Source: Crotophaga sulcirostris (taxonomy: Eukaryota; Chordata; Aves; Cuculiformes; Crotophagidae). From it: DNA of 64,000 nt. The notes below the pieces were generated by a model. It was not told the origin of the DNA. It was given only the letters and a program-made list of their open reading frames with translations, and searched no databases. Of the stretch, positions 37,335-49,400 are shown piece after piece. The stretch is taken from positions 331,740-395,739 of the forward strand of contig VYZB01000381.1 in the NCBI GenBank assembly GCA_013397455.1, read 5' to 3'. The number at the start of each line of letters is the position of its first letter. Position 1 is the first letter of the stretch. A program made the translations under genes and the position numbers.

Positions 37335-37660
37335 ACATCTCACAGAGTCACAGAAAATAAGGCTAGGACCAGGTCGGGTTGTGCATCCCTGTGTCCCAAT
37401 GGAGGACCAGCTATAGAAGCATTATTTTTGACAGATGTTTTTCCAGCCTGTTCTGAAAAATTTTCAGCCCTTCTCAGACAGTTTCTTGTAATGCTTTTGC
37501 ATTGTTGCTGGTACAAGTTTGTTACATCAATCCCCCACATTGCAATGAAAGCCCATTTACTCCCAGCCCTTTCAAGAACAGACATAGCAAACAGCTTGAT
37601 CACTTCCTCTTGGACAAAGCCTCTTACTATTTGAAGAGATATTCTCTAGACCTTGCCCAA
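37335..37660 (-). mobile_element. Ancient CR1 LINE remnant
   Basis: The arrangement matches the old amniote CR1 3' region in reverse: TCCCTGTGTCCCAATGGAGG, then TTGACAGATGTTTTTCCAGCC, later AAGCCCATTTACTCCCAGCCCTTTC and TGATCACTTCCTCTTGG, ending near TATTTGAAGAGATATTCTC. It is heavily diverged with no open frame. The assignment is by recalled consensus, not alignment. Confidence 0.6.
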
Positions 37661-39769
37661 TACCTAGATTCTAGAAATATAACCTGCCTAACAGACACAA
37701 ATTAGCACCTCCGTCCCTCTAACTTTATTCCTTGGTCTCCAAACTTACCACTTGGAAGGTCACAGATTTTTACTCACACCTACAACAAGGAACAACATTG
37801 CAGCTAGTAGGCTGGCTTGTGGTAGATAAGTCAAACTTCCCTTTACTTCTAGGGGACTCCAATTAATTCAGTAGTAATGTCTCACTGCAGCTACGAAAAA
37901 GGGAAAAAAAAAGAGAGTATTAGCCCTTAACTGAGGCAAATATCCCAGCTGGATTCAATTTCTCATGCTCTTTCAAAATCTCGAGTTGAAATTTGGGAAA
38001 CTTGAGAAAATATCTTCTCATAAATCAAGGCTGTTGTCTATTACATTTACTACATTACTAACTAGAATAGAAAAACTTCTTAGCTGTCTTTGATGAAGCT
38101 GAGAGCTGTGCCTGTGGTCCCGACTTCCAGTGCTGTGTCTTGGGCTCAAACCAATCTTTTCTTACTGATAAGCAACAAAGACCTGCCAGATTTTGTATGA
38201 AACAGCTCCCAGGAAACTGCAACTCCACGTTCTTGGTGCATGTGGGTATGAAAGTGTACAGAATGGCCAGAGTTGTAACTAGAAATGTCATAAAGTTAAA
38301 ATTATGGGACTTAAAATTATTTGGATAACACAGATTTGCCTCCAGTGTTACAAGCTGTGAGCTCCTAGGGAAGCCAAGAGCCAATCTGTGCATACAGGAA
38401 ATAGAGGACCCTTCTCTACCATAGGTGGTGTGATGGGGGAAGGCAAACTGACAGCCCAAAGGCAACTGCTCTGTGTTGTGTGTTTGCACAACTGTGTGAG
38501 AGTGTATTCCTTTGTGATGTTATTCACAGGCCTTGGCCGACAGTAAATAAGACAGTGGAGCTTGATTCATGAGGGATGACAGGAAATCTATAATGTGTGG
38601 GCTCTATAATCTGCTTGCTACTGCGTAGCAAAATGAAAGAACAACAGTCCAATTACTGAGTCCTTGCTGATCCCAAGCACATCCTCCAGATCTTGTTCTG
38701 CTCAGAGAAGTGCGAGTTTATTGGCATCAAGGGAAAGCAAGCTCTTGCACAGGCCATCTTCCATGCTGGAATGGGAACAGTGTTTTGGAAGCACAAGACT
38801 GCCACTACAGTGGATACAAACACAGCCAGGACTGTGGCATGAAGTTCAGAGCAAACTTCTGGTGAGCTCAGTTCACCCAAGAATCACTCATGTGGACAAC
38901 AATTGCTGTGCTCCACTGCAGGCACCCCATGTCCCAAAGGGCTGGCAAAGCCAGGGAACAGTGATCCACCATGGCAGTCTGGCCCAGCTACTTGGTTTGG
39001 TGGGGACTGTGAACACCATTCCCCTGCAATAACACAAACTGATCCAGGAAACCAAAAACAGGGCTCTTATCCACCATGACACAGCAGCTGAGATACAAAT
39101 GGTGTCCAGAAAGCAACTTAAGGGGAAGGAGACAAAAGCCAGAGGGAGATGGGGATTCTGGGGTCAGACAGAAGAGGGAGGGCTGAAGATAGGATTCACA
39201 CCAGGTGGAACAATGGCCCATGAGAGAGCAGGGAGGAAGTCTGTGCAGACCAAACTGCTCTCATACCATCAATGCTGAGGACACATGGAAAGACAGAAGG
39301 AGGTTTCTCTGACAAAACAGCAGTGGTGGTGGTGGGAGGGAGGAGGGCTGCCAATTCCAGACAGAAGGAAAAGGAAATAATTGTACTTCCTACTGTGCAG
39401 TGTCAGAAAACCCATAGGGCTGCCCGAGGCTGGGAAGGCACAGGACAGCTCAGCTGAGGATCTTGGCAGTTTAGAGGACAGTTCTCTCATTTTTCTCTAA
39501 CCAAACGTATGCTTTTCTTTCCTTGTGTGGCCCTTACCACTTAACACCTTTCAGATCCATCTTCTGCTCCCAAGGGGCAAGGGGAACCTTTCTCAGTCTG
39601 GCAACAGGTAAGCAGCATGGCGGGATGGGGAGGGGGGGAACAATTGCCACTCAATCCTTGGCAAAGGCCTTCCTTGCTGAGCACACACCCTGGGGACTGC
39701 GGTCCTTTCCCTGCTTTCTCCTACCACCATCTCTGCTGCCACCTCCCCTCCCTTGTTATCTGTCAGTAA

Positions 39770-40050
39770 ACAGTAATTAAAGATGTGGCCTGCTTGATAA
39801 AGCTGCTGCCCGCCCTCACACGGTGCTGCCCTCTCGGACGTGTCTAATTAAAATCCTGATGAGAAGATGAAGAAATCCCAGCAGCTGGGAGTCTGCTGAC
39901 TCTCCCTGTGCTCGGCCTCTTCATTACTGACGACGAGGCAGAGAGATATAAAGGGACCCCGGGAAACGCTCCGGCAGACCAATCGATACAGCCTTTTGTG
40001 GGATGTGATGGACCACTCAGGCCTGCCTTTTGAACTGTGTGGTTAATGAG
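39770..40050. other. Putative conserved non-coding element
   Basis: A compact block with TAATTA at 39774-39779 and 39845-39850, CTTGATAAAG, TCATTACTGACGACGAGG and a TATAAAG at 39947. Motif density and the balanced, non-repetitive composition resemble vertebrate developmental enhancers. No conservation was measured. Confidence 0.3.
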
Positions 40051-41654
40051 GATGCTGGTGGGGCTGGAACCCCCAGCTAGCCCTGCTCCCAGGAATGGCA
40101 CCCAGCACCCTGCAGCTTAGCAGCCACTCACACCCCATAGCGAATCCACGCAGTTCTAACAGTCGGCCCACTTGCCCGTCCCCCACCAACCCCAGCTCCA
40201 GAAATCATTGGTCATGGTGCCAGAATACCGTCAGACCTCTAAACACTCCATCATTTCTATGCAAACACAGAGCCTGCTTGTGTGGAAATACACAGCAAAA
40301 CGCTGAGAGCACAAACCTTCCCTAAATGAAACCAACACCACGCCAGATGTGCACACACCTTGTGTTTAAATGGACACTTATTCACAGGAATCGTGTGTTT
40401 TCATTGCTTTCCCGGGATTTTGTGCGAAGGTGAAATTCTTGATATGCACAAAATGAAACGGCAAAGGTTTCCATGAAGTGCACAGCAATATCATCATCAT
40501 GAATCACCGTAACTATATTTAGACGCACTCCACTTCATGCAAATAGATCCACTAAATGGTTTGATTCTTGGGTTTTTTTCTAATATGAGATCAGCTTTAC
40601 ATGGAAACAAGCCCATTTTCACGGGCAAACTCATGCTTATCTGAAACAACACAGATTTTGTTGCTCTTAGATTCAAGATGAAAGAAACAGTGAAGAGATG
40701 GAAGTAGATTTATACTTTCTAAAGTTTGAAAGTGCATTTCAGGCACCTACCTCCACGTCCCATTTGAGCAAGCTCACCATGGGTACAGTCATCCTGGGAA
40801 TTAGTATCATGTGTGAAAATGGGAGTGCATACATGGTTGCAAATACAAGTGCACTGTGTATGTGCATGAGGCAAATGCATGTTCCATATGTGGAATCAAT
40901 AAAAGAGCGAGCATTTATCTGTCAGAGTTCACATTTCCTGCTACACAACCCACTAGTGCTCATGCAATCAGCACCAGTCCAGTAATAGCTGGTGCTCTTT
41001 TCAGGGTCCCATCTAGGTCCTTGGGGCCCAGTTTATTCGATAAAGTCTCAGTTGTTTTCTTCCCCACTCCCCTAGTTTTGCCTATTTCTCCAGACCACAC
41101 AGACTGAAAAAAAGAAAAAAATATTTCCTAAAAGTCTCATAAAGTAAAAAAAACCCGAACTGTATTTATTATTTACCAAATTGCCGTAATTCTGCCCCAC
41201 TGTCCTCTTTGTCAGCCCAGGTCCAAAGAGAAACTAAAGAACAAATCATTCCTGGATCGGTTTAATACTAAGTTAAACTTGCCAAAAACCCCCAAATCAT
41301 CTCAAAACAAATAGCCCATAGCAAAATATAATCAATAGCAGCAAGAGGTGATCAACTAAATGCAGAAGCAATGGACTCCATGGTAAAAGTGCAAGAGTGC
41401 TACTGGGAAGAGATTTGAGAGAGTCCCCTGGAAAAGATGAGCAAAGAAGGGCAGCAGGGGGGAGTTCCTCCTGGGAATGGTGGCAGAAGCACTGTTGCTG
41501 GGAAGTTCACAGCCCCTCTGAGCCCTGTGGCCTCCCTTGGCAAGAGATGCTTTTCTGCAGAACAAGGCAGCAGCGCCGGGTGCACAGAGCTCTCCATGCA
41601 ATCCCTGGCTGTCCCAGTACATGTACTTGATGGAATGACACGTTGCTGCGGCAG

Positions 41655-41885
41655 CTAATAAATAGAAGTAATTTGATTAGCTTTCCCTAACTAGCGATAA
41701 GATCCTGACAAACCCTTTTTAATGCGTTTCTGGAGCAGGATGAAATTGTTTCATTTGGCGAGCAGGGCCCCACGGGAGTTGCCTCCAAGCTCCTTTAGTG
41801 AGAGGTAAAAATATGCCAATCATTAATGAGGGGAGAATTACGGAGACTTTAATGCAATCAGAAAAGAGGAGCCCTGAGGCAGCTA
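41655..41885. other. Putative conserved non-coding element
   Basis: AAGTAATTTGATTAGC, GCGATAAGATCC, a GATGAAATTGTTTCATTTGG stem-like palindrome, AATATGCCAATCATTAATGAG and TTTAATGCAATC lie together. These resemble homeodomain, GATA and POU/CCAAT sites. Appraised by eye. Confidence 0.3.
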
Positions 41886-43104
41886 GGGAATAAAACCTGC
41901 CCTTAAATCAGAGGCAGGCAGCTGGAGAATGGAAATAAAGGCATACACAAGCATGTACATGCACACACACATACCTACCACACGCACAGAGACGGTGTAG
42001 AGCTGCTGTAAATACATTGGGAGTTTTGCCTGGGCAAACACCTGTCTCAGCAAATGGTATCCCTTTTCCCCAAAGAGCATTTGTAAAATCACAGCAAGCT
42101 ATACCCATTTGGTAGCTTCCTATCCCCGCTTGTAGGGGACAGCTGCCCCTTTTATCTCCACTCCTCCACACACACATACACACACACAGAATTGCAGTTT
42201 TCAACATTTCAAACCAAAGTCTTTTGTGGAGGAGGCATCTTATCTGCTTGGGTGTCAAGTGGCAGCAGAGAGTCAGCTTCAAGTGGAAAGTTGCCTCTGT
42301 CAGGGCCAGACTTGCTGCATGAACACAACATGATCAATCCCTCAATCCATCCTCCAAACACGGCACTTGTGCCAGAGGCAGCATCTGCTGTGATTGTTGG
42401 AAGGGAATTCCTCCCATCCCCTCCCCACTCCCTCCTCAGCCACTTAAGTGAATTCTCTTCTTCAGGTGAAATAGCACTTGCACAAATTGTGTAACTTTTG
42501 TTCCTAAGCAAAACAGAAGTCTTTAAGCTGCTGGCATTTCCCCTGGCGCCAAGGCAGGCAGAAGCTGGGGCAGACACAAGTGGCCCAGCTGGATCCTATT
42601 TTACAGGTGTCTGTGTTCTTTCAGACACTCCTTCTCTGACAGAAAGCATCCCACATTTCTGCAGTGATGATCTAACCCCAGCCAGCACAATACAGGTGGT
42701 TTTGTCAGCACAGACCATCCCAGAGTACACTAGTTCCTGTTTTGATAGGTTAAAAACCAGGACAGGAGTCTTTTCATGTCTCTTCCAGATTCCCCACCTT
42801 GTTTATCTGAAAATAATGAGCAAGAGTACTGGGATACCAAACACCAGCCACCTTTCGTCTGCCAGGTACATAAAACATGATGCTACAATGGCCAGGCATG
42901 CAGTACTTCAGCCCTTTTCCCTAATTTGTGTTGCCACCCTAACACGTAGTGGAGAAACCGAATGGCTGCCGAGAACTCCAAGAGAAAAGTCAGTACTTAC
43001 TTCTGTCCTTAACACATACTTGAGAGGATGCAATACAAGTATTTATTCCTCCCAGAACTCCTGTACTACAGTGAGAGAGAGTCTGTGGCACTTCTGCCCT
43101 GTAC

Positions 43105-43717
43105 CAATGGCATTCTGGCCTGCACCAGGAGTAGTGTGGCCAGCAGGACCAGAGAAGTTATCGTCCCCCTGTACTCAGCACGGGTCAGGCCTCACCTTGA
43201 GCCCTGTGTGCAGTTCTGGGCCCCTCAGTTTGAGAAGGATGTCAAGACACTGGAGTGTGTCCAGAGGAGAGCAACGAAGATGGTGACGGGTTTGGAGCAC
43301 AAGCCCTGTGAGGAGCGACTGAGGGAGCTGGGGCTGTTTAATCTGGAGAAGAGGAGACTCAGGGGTGACCTCATTGCTCTCTACAACTACCTAAAAGGAG
43401 GTTGTAGTCAGGCAGGGGTTGGTCTCTTCTCTCAGGTGACCAGTGACAGAACTAGAGGACATGGACTCAAGCTTCGTCAGGGAAAGTTTAGGCTTGATAT
43501 TAGTAAACAGTTCTTCCCTGAAAGGGTGATTGGCCATTGGAATGCGCTGCCCAGGGAGGTGGTGGAGTCGCCAACCCTGGAGGTGTTTAAGGGGAGATTG
43601 GCTGAGGCACTCAGTGCCATGGTTTAGATGATGGGTTGGTGTTGGTGTTGGGTTATAGGTTGGACTCGATGATCTCAGAGGTCCTTTCCAACCTTGTAAT
43701 ACTATGATACTGTGAAT
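43105..43717 (+). mobile_element. CR1 LINE with an open ORF2 C-terminus
   Basis: This is the best-preserved coding fragment here. Translation is open from the 5' truncation near 43105 to the stop after ALSAMV at 43627: [19 protein letters not shown], then [16 protein letters not shown], then [20 protein letters not shown]. The 3' UTR ends CTTGTAATACTATGATACTGTGA. The open frame extends a little upstream into unrelated host sequence by chance (43028-43104), and the 262-residue overlapping frame at 42498-43286 is likewise chance fused to CR1. The fragment lacks endonuclease and reverse transcriptase catalytic parts, so it is not functional. Confidence 0.94.
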
Positions 43718-46681
43718 GACTGTCCTGCTTCGTGCATACTCTAAGCCCTGTGTTGAGAAAGCTAAGCTGCTGCTTCTACCAGAGAGATGCATCAGACACC
43801 TCTGCTACAGCAAAGCTGTGCTTCTGCACCGTGTTCTCACATACAATAAACAAGTCCGGGACTAAAACACTGGTGTAAGTGACTATTAGCCATTTAACCC
43901 TACAAAAGGAGTTACACAGTCACCAAGACGGAGTAAAAGATGAAAGATAAGTAGAGGGACCTGTCCTGAGACACAGAGCTTGAAGCTTAGCAGGTAAGTT
44001 AGGGTACATAGGTAGCACGTTATCAAACAAATATCAAGCACAGAGCTGAATGCCCCACTGCTAAATGATCACAGAATACTTAGCCCCAGGTAAGGGGGGC
44101 TTCATGTCCCTCAACAGCAAATCCTACTGGCTGCCTGAACCATGCAATGATGGGCTCCCAAAGAAGTACAGCAAAGCTCTCTGTGGCTTCAGAATGAAAA
44201 GCACCTCAGAGAGTAAAGAAAACCTCCAGGGTTCTCCTAAATTCTCTCACGCTCTGTGTCTCTAAGACTGAAAGCATCAAAACTGTCTTGCTGTCAGGCA
44301 TATCACTCAGCCAGACTGCATATCCTTGAAAATCAGAGAAATCACTTTCCAAAAATATGAAAAGGTGAGAAGACCCTACCACAGAAAGCACCAAGACTGT
44401 AAAAACTAGCTAGCAGGAAATTCAGCATGGCTACAGCATAATGCTGTCTAACATTAGAAACACCATTTCTGCCCTTTCTGGATCAGGGCTAGTTTTGATC
44501 CAAAGCTCCAGTTGAATTCAATGATTTCTTCTGGTCAGGAGCTTCAGGTTATACGAGGTAGTTATGAGACTCCCAACCTGGATCCTAGCAGTGATCCAGG
44601 TTTTGCCGTGGTCACAGTCCAACCTAATTTGTGATGGCACTCAAGCACAGCAGCTGTGTATAACTTCCTCCCATGAGCAGCAGGCAGAGGTCTGAGACGC
44701 TGTTGCACTCTGTGGCTCCACACACAGACCTGCTTTGCTGAAAACGACTCCTTCTCATTCCGGTTTGTTATGATTAAAAATGCACATCACCCTGCGAGGC
44801 CTTGGAGTGGAACCCAGCTGGAAATTGGATCATTAATATTCCTTCTCATGCCCATTGCCACAATTTCTTACCTCTCCACTAGCAATTGCTAACAATGCAA
44901 CAATTTAAGGTCTCAGACTAAAAGTGAAGTCAAGACTAAACTACTCATTGTTACTCTGGTTCATCCACTCTTGCCCATATCCTGGCATTCCATCAACCTT
45001 ATTCCAGTGTGCTGTATATCAAATATCTTTCAGCCCTTTGAACTGCCTATCACCAGTTTATCTACCAAAGAGCCTTTAAGATCCATAGCCTCTTAAACCA
45101 TTGTGAAAGGAATTCAAGATTATCATTATTCCTGAGCAGATGGAAACACAGGGAAAGAAAACAATTTGTTCAAAGGGTCTGTCCACTGCATGGCTCTAAC
45201 TCTTGGTCACCGCATTTTCCATACAAAGTACTCTGAAAGGGCTGGAGGGATAAATGCAAATCAGGGTTAGGACATACCACACAATGGAGAATCCCACAAA
45301 TGTTAAAATGGGGACATTTCCATTTCTAGCAGACAGGTTACCTATCTGAGCTCACCTCAACCCTGTGTGCTGTTACTGACGCAACTCATTAACTGGCCAA
45401 GCTGTGAGAGATGTGCAATTCTCCCATCACCGCTACAATGATCCTTCAACAAAAAGGATCCAAAAGCATAGAAACAGTGTAGGACACACAGCAAGGGATT
45501 GAAATCCACCACAATTGTCATTGTGTGCACACGTTGGCCTATTTGAATCTTCCTCCCTTTGTGGTGCTTGCATTAGATAGCAAGAAGCACAACGCAACCA
45601 GGACTACAACGCTGTCCATGGGAAAATAAAAATCATAAGGCCTATTTTCTCTTGGGACTCCTAGCATCACCACTGTGGACTGGTCATGCACATTGGTACT
45701 GGGTAGAGGAAGTTTGTTCTTGCTTGTCAACTCGCTGAGTTGACATTCCTTTGGCAGCAGGCAGCAAAGCCTCCAAGAGGCTGAATGTATGATTGAGAGG
45801 TGGAGAACTCAGAGGTGGAGAAACCTGCTGGACAGTAACTAGCACAAGGCAGCTGGGAAAACAACACTGGTCACAAGAATCAGGACAACATCAGCTATAC
45901 ATTCTGTTCCAAACATACACTAATTCTCCATTGCCTCATTCAGCTATCCCCAAAACACCTGCTCCCTGTAAGCATTTTGCATCTTAGGTGGCTAAGCTCT
46001 TTGGGAATCAAAGGATCTGCTACATCCTGTTGAAATGCCCATGAGAATGAGGACTTGCTCCATGTGCCTCTCCATAACACAAACAGTTCCAGAATGAAGT
46101 GTTCACTAATACAGTGGCATAATTTATTGTTAAACTGCTCCTGTTACACACAAATATGTACATTTGACGCTTGCACTTTGATGTTACTGTTTCTTCAGTT
46201 TTATTTTATGTCAGAAATAATAATTTCCAGTGAAAAAACTTTGACAGTAAAATGCATAGCCACGTTACCACACATCTTAGTATAGAAACATGAACGGTGA
46301 CAGTCGAACAGGGATGAGCTCAATGAACACATACAGCAGTAACAGCTCAAAGAAATTTGGAAAAGGAGCCGTCCTATCAGTCATCTAGAGTAGCGAAGAC
46401 CCTGCCACACCAATCTGAGATAAGCACAAAGAAACAAAAAAGAACAACTTAGAAGACTGGACATGTATGACTGGTCTTACTTACTTAAATTATGTGTCCA
46501 TTTCAAAATCAAAAAACTAGTAAATTTACTGTGCCACACCACAGTTTTCCCTTCAAGTAAGAGGAACTGACCACCACCACGCCCCAGCCTTCTCAGCAGT
46601 GCTGGGGCCAAGTTACATGTGTTTCCAGATGGCCCTGTCTGACCATGACAAGGGCAGAGCAGAGGGGTACTTTGAAGGGTT
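43718..46681. other. Upstream flank, no genes seen
   Basis: Unique sequence with a possible MIR remnant at 45.1 kb. GGATCATTAATATTCC near 44830 is motif-rich but too short to call. Confidence 0.45.
45117..45215 (+). mobile_element. Possible MIR-like remnant
   Basis: ATTATCATTATTCCTGAGCAG, then ATGGAAACACAGGGAAAG and CAATTTGTTCAAAGGG resemble a diverged MIR core. Weak. Confidence 0.35.
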
Positions 46682-47099
46682 TGGTGAAGGGTTTGGAGCA
46701 CAAACCCTGTGAGGAGCGACTGAGGGAGCTGGGGCTGTTTAGCCTGGAGAAGAGGAGGCTCAGGGGTGACCTTATTGCTCTCTACAACTACCTAAAAGGA
46801 GGTTGTAGTCAGGCAGGGGTTGGTCTCTTCTCTCAGGTGACCAGTGACAGAACTAGAGGATATGGACTCAAGCTTCGTCAGGGAAAGTTTAGGCTTGATA
46901 TTAGGAAAAAGTTCTTCCCTGAAAGGGCCATTGGAATGTGCTGCCCAGGGAGGTGGTGGAGTCGCCAACCCTGGAAGTGTTTAAGAGGAGATTGGATGAG
47001 ACACTCAGTGCCATGGTTTAGCTGATGGGTTGGTGTTGGGTTATAGGTTGGACTTGATGATCTCAGAGGTCCTTTCCAACCTTGTGATACTGTGATACT
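46682..47099 (+). mobile_element. CR1 LINE, 5'-truncated, with 7-bp deletion
   Basis: The ORF2 C-terminus runs from about 46690. At 46918-46932 the copy reads GAAAGGGCCATTGG where others have seven more bases (TGATTGG), so the frame shifts just before the final segment. The 3' tail is CTTGTGATACTGTGATAC. The 5' junction shows an 11-bp direct repeat, GAAGGGTTTGG, at 46674-46684 (host side) and 46686-46696 (element side). Confidence 0.93.
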
Positions 47100-47324
47100 T
47101 TTAGCAGACTTGCTCAGGGAGCACTGGCTGCCACGCCACAAATTAACATCATCTGCAAATTATTTAGGGAGGACAGATAAAAATCTTGAATAGTTTCTCC
47201 TTTCCTGCCAATTGTTCACACCTTCTGCCTCAATTCTGGCTGGATTCCCCCTTCCCCCTGTCCTCAGCTAGCACTGCCGGCTCAGTCCTCCTCACCCTAG
47301 CCCCCCCTCCCCAAGGACAAGCAA

Positions 47325-47530
47325 AGTTATTACAATAATGAATTAGCCAGGCTGCTTACTGCTGCCAGTGGCGAAGGCAATTATCCCACTCCACGTCCCC
47401 AGCCACCGCTCAGCTCCCTCATAAAGACAGGCTTTTGGGGCCGCTTTGTGCTTTGATTGGAAATGAAGAGATTGCTAATTAGGGAACCCCTGCTGGGATC
47501 GGGCTGGCAGGAACAATGGTGAAAGGGACG
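47325..47530. other. Putative conserved non-coding element
   Basis: ACAATAATGAATTAGCC, GAAGGCAATTATCCC, CTTTGATTGG and ATTGCTAATTAGGG are packed into 200 unique bases just downstream of a CR1 copy. TCF-like CTTTGAT and homeodomain-like cores are visible. Confidence 0.3.
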
Positions 47531-48377
47531 GAGCACACGTCCATTTAGAGAGGGGGGCAGAGGAGAGAAATGTGAGCTTCTCTGTAATGCAGTGCATCCT
47601 CTCCTCACACCATAAACAACAGGGCAGACAATTTTATAGAGCTTTTCACCTTTTAAAGCATGCTAATTTGTTTATAGGAAGCGATAATTTGGTGTGTGTT
47701 TGCATAGGTCAATGCCTGTAGTTGCTGTCTACAGCATGGACTGGCGCACACGTGCACACATACACACAGTCTTTTCCTGAGGCGTTTTCTTAAAGAGTGT
47801 ATCCACACAGCTGACCATATATTTCTTGTCACTCGCTGGGCAGCACGCATCAATCCTGCACTAACAGGGAAAGATGCTTAGAAAAGCCTGTTGATGAGAA
47901 TTAACACAGAATTTTAATGCCTGAATTCACAAATCACCAAAGTTGAAAATGACTTATCAAATTAGTCAGTTCACCTGAGGCTTGCCCAGCAACTGCTTCC
48001 ACTGCTTTGCCCAAGTGCTTTAAATGACAAGTGGGCCTCCAGGAGGAGAAAATTTCACCATTAATACAACACTTTCTTAAACACATCCTGAAATTTCTTC
48101 TTAATTCAGTTGCTCTAACTGCCCATGCAGGGGGGTCGCAGGAGCTAAATTCACCTTTCTCACATGATTATTTTTACACCAAAAAAATTAGAAAAGATCT
48201 CTCTCACAGTGCACATACACATCTGGACAACTTCATAACACTGCACCAACAGCTCTTATATACATAGCGTGCCCTTGTTTTGGGCTTTAGTCGCTTTTAA
48301 CTCTTGACAAAGAAAAAAAATACCTCCCCCAAAAGATCAACATGCAAATCATGCAATTTATAAAATACAGCCTGTCA

Positions 48378-48605
48378 CAGTATCACAGTATCACAAGGTT
48401 GGAAAGGACCTCTGAGATCATCGAGTCCAACCTAAAACCCAACACCAACACCAACCCATCCTCTAAACCATGGCACTGAGTGCCTCATCCAATCTCCTCT
48501 CAAACACCTCCAGGGTTGGCGACTCCACCACCTCGCTGGGCAGTGCATTCCAATGGCCAATCACCCTTTCAGGGAAGAACTTTTTCCTAATATCAAGCCT
48601 AAAAA
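48378..48605 (-). mobile_element. CR1 LINE fragment with 9-bp flanking repeats
   Basis: Reversed CR1 3' end (tail at left, CAGTATCACAGTATCACAAGG), truncated after CTAATATCAAGCCTAAA. The nine bases AGCCTGTCA occur directly before the element (48369-48377) and directly after it (48606-48614), which looks like a target-site duplication. It carries about 35 codons of ORF2 end, not intact. Confidence 0.92.
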
Positions 48606-49039
48606 AGCCTGTCAACAAAAGCAAATACCTCACCTTTTTCTACAAAGCTGCTAGAAAGCAGTTGAAACCTATCCTGTATTGCTCAGTTAACTAAGCAATT
48701 CCATCAGGGAAGCACACGAGTATCATGTTAAAACTGAAAGTACAGTTTTCAACCACATATTTGACTTGCCACGCAGAAAATTTGCATACTGTTGATTAGC
48801 GCAATGTACTGCACACTGGGTGACTTATGTAAGCTAAAGCAAATTTCAAATTTTAAGCTTGAATTTACATTTCAGAATCCCTTGCAGATACTGAAGCATT
48901 TGAATATACAAGTGTGCTTTTCCCTGAAAATGTTTTCAGTAAAGCACAAGTCCTAACAGAGAATGAGCTCTAAAAGGTGAAAACACAGTTGAACTGAAAA
49001 TGACTTTCAAGTTCACAGACTATTTCTCCCTGCTGTTTG

Positions 49040-49400
49040 CTCACCTCTAGTGTTTATATCCTTCAAACAGTTGTAGGTAGTTTCCATGTTCCCTTCTTAG
49101 TCATCACTTAGCCAAGCTCCTCATATTTAGTTCTTTTGATCTTCCCTCATAAAAACAATCCCTCCAGCTCTGTCATCATTTTTGTTGTTCTTCTCTTACT
49201 ACCTTCCAAGTTTCCTCTGCATTTTTTGCTGCTAGTGCCCAGAGCTGAAAGTCTCACCAGAACAGTACCAAGCAAGAACACTACTTCATTGCTTCATGGT
49301 GTCCTGCCTGCATAAGACACAACCAAGTCTTGTATAAAGGCCAATATTTGCAATGTGTCCACTTTTTCCCCTTGGTCCATCGTGCTGCAATGCCAACTCA
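49040..49400 (-). mobile_element. Ancient CR1/L3-type LINE remnant
   Basis: In reverse orientation, TTTTGATCTTCCCTCATAAAA, CATCATTTTTGTTGTTCTTCTC, GCTAGTGCCCAGAGCTGAAA and CCAGAACAGTACCAAGC follow the order expected of the ORF2 C-terminus of an old CR1-type element. Very diverged. Confidence 0.5.

Larger units (their letters stand above)
36019..43104. other. Upstream flank with ancient CR1 and two putative CNEs
   Basis: Besides the listed ancient CR1 and non-coding elements, nothing coding is supported. A pyrimidine-rich interval at 36500-36800 gives overlapping open frames in all three plus frames, a composition effect. A short CA repeat lies at 42168-42188. Confidence 0.5.

Noticed and set aside
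42498..43286. 262-codon plus-strand open frame
   Set aside because: The left three quarters have no domain, and the right end reads through the young CR1 out of its coding frame. Its start is not supported.
43028..43627. 199-codon open frame as a host gene
   Set aside because: From about 43105 it is the CR1 ORF2 C-terminus, repeated in other copies of the window; the preceding codons are chance.
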